Below, piece after piece: positions 57,651 to 64,000 of a DNA stretch of 64,000 nucleotides. Every line of letters begins with the position of its first letter. Within the stretch, counting starts at the first letter, position 1. The stretch comes from Apostichopus japonicus (lineage: Eukaryota > Echinodermata > Holothuroidea > Aspidochirotida > Stichopodidae): the NCBI RefSeq assembly GCF_037975245.1, contig NC_092567.1:17226376-17290375 (forward strand), read 5' to 3'. The translations under genes and the position numbers were made by a program. The notes beneath the pieces were generated by a model, which saw only the letters and a list, made by a program, of their open reading frames with translations, was not told the origin of the DNA and did no database searches.

Positions 57651-60205
57651 CAATGGACGTTTGTTTCAGATCAAATCATACATGCTCAAGTCAATAACAG
57701 CTCTCAGTGTAAACCTTATAGGATATGTGAAGGGTATTACAATTAGAAAAATACCACCCGCCTCCATGAAGCCAGGTAAATTCTTTCTTGTTTCCGTCTT
57801 AGTAAATGTAGATCTCCCAAAGTGAACGGCCGTCATAGAAACATGTGTTTTCAGGGCAAGAATTTGCACGTTTTGTAATAATGGAAAACTAATTGGACCG
57901 CGAATCAGGCTGTTTGCTTGAATGTTTCGACAGTGAAAGGATAAACATTTATAAACCTTATGACAATGGGCATCAAAACTCTCGCCCCTTTTAGTGCTAA
58001 ATATTATGTCAGCTGTAAGGGTTTTTTTCTTCTGGTGTTTGCTTTCATACGTTGTGCCGAGAGGTTATTGCCGTTTGTTGTCGTGGCTTATAATAACGTT
58101 CTCTTCTCCTCTTTTCTACTTTTGGCATAAACACTTTTCTGGACAGTAACCAAATCGATATGTTATTCGATGTTTGTATGTAGGCTATATTTCATTGTAT
58201 TCAATTCTCTTTCATCTCTTAGGAAGATATAAAGAGAATAAATCAGCTGAAAATGAACTGTAAAACCAAATCGAAGGACACGTGTTTCTTTGCAATTAGG
58301 TTAATTGCTATGAACAGCGCTTCGGAATGAAATCATAAAAAGGAAATAGTTTTGCCGACCTCACTGGATAATCTAATGGTGTTTGCTGAATTTGTTAAAA
58401 TACGAATAAATTTAATGATAAAGCAAACCCCAATACTAAGAAGACTGCTCGTTTTAAGGAAAACCTGAAATAAGGACCACATACAGACTCAATGATGAAG
58501 GTAAAATTATACAATCAAGCTAAATCAAAAAGTCTGGCAATCTCTGAAGATTTACTTTCAATGTATTTGAACCTAAGATAAGATGGTTATATACAGTTGA
58601 GGTTAAATCATATAATCTACATAAGGCATTGCGAGACCGATACTGCTGGTTAAAATACAACCTACCAAACATTAACTTACTTTCCGCAACGGACATGTCA
58701 TTTCAGGAGTATCCCAGCAAAGACATAACGTTTTTATAACATTTTGAGAAGGGCGTAGAAATGTTTTAAAAATGTCATTGTGAAAGTTATTTATAAAATT
58801 TTGTAGATATCATATTAAACATAAAATACGTTTAAATAAATTACTAAAATTGTTATGGAATAGTTTCCACAAATGTAAAAATGTTTAGAAAACGTTTAAA
58901 GGAAGGCATCGAAGAAACTTAAAAATGGAAAATATGTAGCAAAGCCCCGTTCATCTCAAGTCAACACAACAATCTGCAGGGAAATGCCGTTTATTTGATA
59001 AAAATATCGCTGACTTTTGTCAGAATGTCATAACACTATTATAGCATCTTCAAAATATTTTCATGATGACTTAAAACCATATTAATAACATACCTCTTAT
59101 TCCTATTAAACTGTTTATTGTCTCACTTGCACAACCTCCCAAAGATGGCATGAATAAGAAAAATCTGGCACTGTCTAAACGATAATTGAGTATAAACAGA
59201 ATGCAAAAATTGTTTGGTGTTTGTTAACTTCAAATGACCTTTGATCTCCACCAAAATCTTTATGCTTCTTTTAATTAATGTGGTTCATATACATGATATC
59301 TGCCCAAGCATACCTTTTTGAGATATCGTGTATACAAGTTTTTCACAATTTGACCCATGGTGACCCCAAATGACCTTTGAAATCCACAAAAAAATACACT
59401 ACGCTTCTTGTTACTCAATGTTTTGCACCTTCATAACAAGTATGAGATCTACCCAAGCTTCTAATATTGAGTTGATGTTAACAAGGTTTTCAAAATTTGA
59501 CCTTTGATGACCCCAAATGAACGTTGAACTACACCTGGGTTCTTGTACTCAGTGTGGTACTTCTACACACCAAATATGAAATTGGTCCGACCCTCCCTTC
59601 TTGAGAGATATCGTGTTTACGACTGGGCGTTACAAACGCACATACACACACTCCATCATGAATGCATAGTTTACGATTTTCATCGAACCCAAAAATAGTT
59701 TCTGGAAGCTGCCATTTTGTAAATAAGTGGTGCCATAGTGCCACTAGGACCTGAACCTTTTGCTTTCATTTTGCCTTTTCATTGCATTTTTGAAGCTAGA
59801 ATGTCAATAGTGTTGACACTAAAAACGATAAGTTCATGTTAAAACGTTCAACATTTTACAAATCAACATTATTCAAAACCGATCTTGTAATAATTACAGC
59901 AAACACGAAAGCAGGATGACTATTGATCAAGTCTTCTGCATTGGGTGAGAAGAAACATTTAGTCACAGGTAACTCCCAAATGGAATAGAGAGGTTTTTCA
60001 GCTGTGTTAGGGCGTTATTCATGACAGTTATCGCTGAAACATATAGACTAATAATGATGGTAGGGCTTGTGTCTCCTTTCAAATCTAGGCTTGATGTAAA
60101 TGTGACACAAGATATTTATTGACAAATCGAGGAGTTGTTGTGCTGTTTTCTAGAAGGTATACCACATGATCATAGAACGTGTACCAGTGTAAAGTAGGGA
60201 GTGAA
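57650..60205. other. Intergenic DNA of copy B, no gene
   Basis: Collinear with 38100-40631. It includes the degenerate ~150-bp tandem repeat at about 59215-59640. No exon or RNA gene supported. Confidence 0.55.
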
Positions 60206-61510
60206 TTATGTTTCATGGTAGGCAGGAATTGGAAGTGTGAAATATTGCTTCGTCAAGCTACAAATCTTTATAAACTTCGCTACAACCAAAAAAATCAAAA
60301 ATATGAAATTCCAATCTAATGTTTTTTTGTTAATTGGAGGTAGAACCGTCCGATAATATTCTGCGAGACTATCAGTGACCAATTTAATCTGATTTTCACT
60401 GTGGTAAGTCCCTAAATGATAAATCTTGAATTTAAGTAGTATTTCGTTCTGTATCTTGATGCATATCTTTCCCATGTCCTCATCCAAGTTGTCCAATGAC
60501 TTACATACATCAGGAAAATCCTCTACAACTGACCAGTCGTTTTTAGACTTAATGATTTCTGATGCTGATCTTTCAAGTTCGTTGTATCTCTTGATTACTT
60601 CGTAAGCTCTTGCGCGTACATCATTCAAAATTTCATGCTCCTGGTTCTGTTCCACACGTTTCTCACATTCCTTGTATGTATCTTGTAAAGCCCTAAGCTT
60701 TTTAACGAGTTTATCCTTATTCTTGAGGCCTAGTTGCATACTCTCTTCTAGGTTAACGAACAAAACACCCATCATCACTAATGATATGTCAGTTTTTGGA
60801 TAAGCATAGTGACGAAATTCAGCGATAACCGTTTCAAGTTCCTCTAGAGCTACGTCAAATTTGACAATTTCATCTTGTATCTTTAGTCGTAAGCATGCAT
60901 ATTGGTAGCACAATATTTTCTTGTATGCATCATTTCCCTTTATTAATTCATCCACAAATGACATATTGTTAAATGATTTCCTTTTTTCGATCGATACTCT
61001 CAGTTTCTTTTTTAGTATCATCCTTTCCTTTTCAGCAAGAATTCGAATGTCGTTTATAACGCAGTCAGATGCAACATGCTGGACATGAGTTATACCATTT
61101 ACCTTGAGACTAATCTCTCTCAGTGGTGGTTCTTTGGATACACTCTTGTTTTGATGCCACATATAGCAAGCTTGGCAGAGGTGTCCGTTCCTTTCAAAAC
61201 TATGGTTTACGCAACCAATGTAATCACGTTTAACAACGTCAGTAATCTCACTTCTCTTTCTATGTACGTCCTCGACAAAATTTTTAACTGCATAATCTGT
61301 TTTAAATCCTTCTGGTGGGATTGAGAATAAATCCCGACATACAGCGCATTCTAGTTCTCCTTGTCGTTGTTTAATATACGATTCTAAACAGTCACTACAA
61401 TATCTATGAAGACACGGTAACACCTTGGGTTCTTTCAAAGGTTGAATGCAAATTGGACAAGACAGCAACTTTTCTTCGATTTCATCAAGAACTGTGGTTA
61501 GAGATTCCAT
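60206..61510 (-). CDS. RING/B-box/coiled-coil protein with C-terminal transmembrane segment (type 1, copy B), 434 aa
   Basis: ATG at 61510. The RING is intact with the same spacing pattern (C18, C21, C33, H35, C38, C41 and a final C-x2-C) and the B-box has the same shortened form as the copy-A gene. The N-terminal ~180 and C-terminal ~130 residues are nearly identical to copy A. The middle (about 225-285, around VIAEFRHYAYPKTDISL) differs strongly, including length. A hydrophobic segment near 400-420 is followed by the same TLPIPA(Y/F)HET end. Probable membrane-anchored E3 ligase. Both copies open argues that both are functional. Confidence 0.88.
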   Translation of the reverse strand: MESLTTVLDEIEEKLLSCPICIQPLKEPKVLPCLHRYCSDCLESYIKQRQGELECAVCRDLFSIPPEGFKTDYAVKNFVEDVHRKRSEITDVVKRDYIGCVNHSFERNGHLCQACYMWHQNKSVSKEPPLREISLKVNGITHVQHVASDCVINDIRILAEKERMILKKKLRVSIEKRKSFNNMSFVDELIKGNDAYKKILCYQYACLRLKIQDEIVKFDVALEELETVIAEFRHYAYPKTDISLVMMGVLFVNLEESMQLGLKNKDKLVKKLRALQDTYKECEKRVEQNQEHEILNDVRARAYEVIKRYNELERSASEIIKSKNDWSVVEDFPDVCKSLDNLDEDMGKICIKIQNEILLKFKIYHLGTYHSENQIKLVTDSLAEYYRTVLPPINKKTLDWNFIFLIFLVVAKFIKICSLTKQYFTLPIPAYHET

Positions 61511-62798
61511 CTTTAGAGAGGGTATGGTTACTGAAGCTTAGATTTCTCTCTGTTAAGAAGAAAATAAAGTGTTGTAAATGGTATCAATCTTCTTGGAAAT
61601 ATCCTATTGTCATGTTTACTTACCGAAGATGATACTAAACACATAAACAGACTGATGAATTACAAATTCACCCTCTATATTCGGAGTGGTTAGAATATTG
61701 TGTGACAAAAATAAATGTATGGACAACCATAGGTCAAACCAGGAATTCGGGAACTCAGAGAAAAATTAATTGGAGGAGACATTTGTTGCTACTGTTCCGT
61801 GACGTCTCGAATCTCCGAAAGAAATATATGTGGAATACCGAAATGCAGCGCGGGCAGACTCAGACAATAACGGAGCGAGAAATGAGTAGATTAAGGATAG
61901 AACCAGGATTTATTCACCTACAGATATAGAAAGGTCAAAGACAACACAATGCAACAAGCCAAGTATCCCTTACTCTAAGACAAACTTTCTTATCTCCCAT
62001 AACTGATCCTATCGGGATTTACCTACCCTTCTTTTGACATTAATGATTGACTTTTCTCACTATATTTCCGGAAGATTTCCAAGTAAACTATCCCGGAAAT
62101 AACTCACAGTCTTGGAATGTCACTACTTGTTTAACTTCCGTAACGAAAGTCGCTTTCTTATAAGGTCGTTTGCTGGCCTTCGGAAGATTCGCCACCACGT
62201 GTAGCGTACTTAGAGCCCTTCCTGGATACGACAACCGGAAACGAATGTGATACCCCTGTTTTGTCCATTACACTACACAATGCGACAATGTTTAGCATCA
62301 AAGCCATATTACAAAGGTATGTTGCAGGAGTCAGTAAGGAAGTAAGAGTCTAGACTTATTCGAAAGCAATGCCTTGATATATGTCTTACCGAGAATCATT
62401 TGAGTTTAATGATACTACTTTTATAATCATATCCACGGTTCTCCAAACAGACACAAGTGGTATGCATGTTCAGGCATGGGTTTACGAATATTAAACAACA
62501 TGCGTGTGTGAATAGTATGGAAGGAAAACCTACCCTGGTAATATTCATGTGAACATATGATTACCGTAAAATACAATAAAACAAGAAATTTGAAATCACT
62601 CAATTCTTAACGTTCTGTCAAATATTAAAGGTGTAATAAAAAATTTAAAAAGGCTGCTATCTTTTACATCTCTGTTTAGGAAGAAACCACCAACGTCTGG
62701 CCAAAGAAGTTTGTAGGCTAAGATATGATATTTTGATGGTCATTGATTATTCATATTTATGCATCATTAGCTTCACAAAAACTTCACAGAAAGTACTT
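61511..62798. other. Spacer between RING genes (copy B)
   Basis: Counterpart of 41910-43389, with the indels described there. No gene seen. Confidence 0.55.
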
Positions 62799-64000
62799 TT
62801 AACGAACACAATAAATGAAAATCATGAAACAAATCCACAAAACACAACATATCACTGCTCGATTTCTTTCTCGTTCATACTTGTCACACATATTACTAAT
62901 CAATATGTGTTTGTTTACACTGTTGTAAGTTGGAATCTCTAGACCTTTAATGTTACATAAAACACCGAATTCCAATTTTAAAAATGTGTCCTTTATATCC
63001 TCTTCCAAGTGATCGATCGAGGCACATACATCAGGAATATGCTTTACGGCCATCCAATTGTTCCAAGATTCGAGAATGTTGGATGAACGTTTGGTCAATT
63101 TGTCATACCTCGCTCTAAGCTTTGTGGAAATTTTTGCAAGTTTCGTGACCTCCTTTTTTGTGCTCGACTGTTGTTTACGCAAATAGGTAATGAACACTTC
63201 GTATTTTATCTGCAATTCTCTAATCAGTTCCATAAGAAATTGTTTATTCCGTCCACCTACCCTCCTGACTTCTTTTAATTCGTTTAGGACATCCACCTGA
63301 TTCCAGTTCACCATATTCCAAACTGTCCACAATATTACGCTTTTTAAGTTTTCTTCAATTTTTTGAATGATTCTTCCAATGCGACAGAGTTTATGGTTAT
63401 ATATTTCAACATCGTCTTCTATCAATCTTACTTGACATTTCAACTTCTCCAGTGTTGTTTCCATGTAATTCTTAACCAGTACATCAACTCTTTCAAAGAC
63501 TGCTCTCTTTCCAGGCATCTTTACAATATACTTCTTGCAAAATGTTAATGCTCTAGATTTGTTAGCAAGGCGTTTTCTTTCTTCTACTGCTAAAATATCA
63601 ACTTTGTTTATGGCGGACGCATATGAAAATGTAAAACTTTCACTCTTCATCTGCACTTCTTGAATAATTTCTTTCAAACCAGCAAAGCTTGAGCAACTGC
63701 CTGGGCTGTTCCTCACCTTGACATGAGAATAGTAGCAGTTTTCACAAAGGTATCCCTTCCGATCAAAACAATAGGCTACTGCTGTTCGATGTTTTTGACA
63801 TCTGACACAGTTATGTAAATCGATATCAATCTCAGGTTTTTCAAATGTAACATGCTCAACTAAGCTTTTAATGAAGTAATCTGTTTTAAATCCGTCGGAA
63901 GGTACCGTGAAGAACTCTCGACATACAGCACATTGTAGTTGTCCTTTCTGTTGTTTGATGTAGGATTCTAAACAGCTACTACAATATCGATGAAGACATG
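62799..64000 (-). CDS. RING/B-box/coiled-coil protein (type 2, copy B), partial at window edge
   Basis: The frame is open from the right window edge to TAA at 62799, about 400 codons. At the edge it reads CLHRYCSSCLESYIK, so only the first ~32 residues, including the start and the first RING Cys pair, are missing. One residue that is Asp in the other copies is Ser here. No polyQ run (KQQKGQ instead). The B-box is complete (C-x2-H...C...C-x2-C...H). The coiled-coil region carries an extra ~11 residues (around SVILWTVWNMV) relative to copy A. It ends soon after the hydrophobic segment (VLWICFMIFIYCVR), about 11 residues short of copy A. Confidence 0.88.
   Translation of the reverse strand, partial: CLHRYCSSCLESYIKQQKGQLQCAVCREFFTVPSDGFKTDYFIKSLVEHVTFEKPEIDIDLHNCVRCQKHRTAVAYCFDRKGYLCENCYYSHVKVRNSPGSCSSFAGLKEIIQEVQMKSESFTFSYASAINKVDILAVEERKRLANKSRALTFCKKYIVKMPGKRAVFERVDVLVKNYMETTLEKLKCQVRLIEDDVEIYNHKLCRIGRIIQKIEENLKSVILWTVWNMVNWNQVDVLNELKEVRRVGGRNKQFLMELIRELQIKYEVFITYLRKQQSSTKKEVTKLAKISTKLRARYDKLTKRSSNILESWNNWMAVKHIPDVCASIDHLEEDIKDTFLKLEFGVLCNIKGLEIPTYNSVNKHILISNMCDKYERERNRAVICCVLWICFMIFIYCVR

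Larger units (their letters stand above)
46186..64000. repeat. Segmental duplication, copy B (runs off the window)
   Basis: 46186-46497 matches 1-317, (TA)n covers 46498-46540, and 46541-64000 matches 26645 to about 44620. Here the two flanks are contiguous, unlike in copy A where 26.3 kb separates them. It carries the same RING gene pair and the same old repeats, plus a private 2.05-kb transposon. Confidence 0.92.

Overview
The window is animal nuclear DNA. It has spliced genes with GT-AG introns, long (TA)n microsatellites, minisatellites, SINE/LINE/LTR/DNA transposons and no operon structure. Frequent AGGCCTA words, a Gmr1-type Gypsy element (a group described from deuterostomes) and a tandem family of RING/B-box genes suggest a marine invertebrate deuterostome, most likely an echinoderm. 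That assignment is an inference.

Layout. (1) 1-317 is the left piece of a duplicated unit that recurs at 46186-46497. (2) 318-26650 is a 26.3-kb block missing from the second copy of that unit. It holds a multi-exon + strand gene (4685-13435; ten exons whose phases all agree; 824 aa). The predicted protein has a proline-rich PPPY N-terminus, an acidic exon, two zinc-finger-like motifs, a tyrosine-recombinase-like core with the R...R...GH...Y residues, and a separate C-terminal W/KYF...VMNERNKW module. Its last coding exon has been amplified into a 12-copy, 154-bp tandem array in the predicted 3' UTR. The gene lies inside a segment with short inverted ends, clustered GGAGACA words and (TA)n flanks. 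Next come MITE-like copies embedded in (TA)n, then a complete minus-strand Gypsy element (18333-26579) with equal-length 1473-bp LTRs, an intact 1550-aa polyprotein and integrase placed before reverse transcriptase. (3) 26651-46185 and 46541-64000 are two direct copies (A and B) of a segment of about 18-20 kb. Each carries two minus-strand, apparently single-exon RING/B-box/coiled-coil genes ending in a hydrophobic segment, like the TRIM13/TRIM59 architecture. The rest of each copy is old repeat-rich intergenic DNA: a LINE reverse-transcriptase remnant, SINE-like heads and minisatellites. Copy B carries a 2.05-kb TIR transposon whose empty site is preserved in copy A.

The most notable object is the recombinase-like gene and its setting: a complete spliced model, retained catalytic residues, inverted block ends, and a paralogous locus lacking the block. 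Whether it is a domesticated host gene or the captain of a large mobile element cannot be settled from this sequence alone. The Gypsy element looks young and possibly competent. The RING genes show lineage-specific expansion with uneven divergence between copies.
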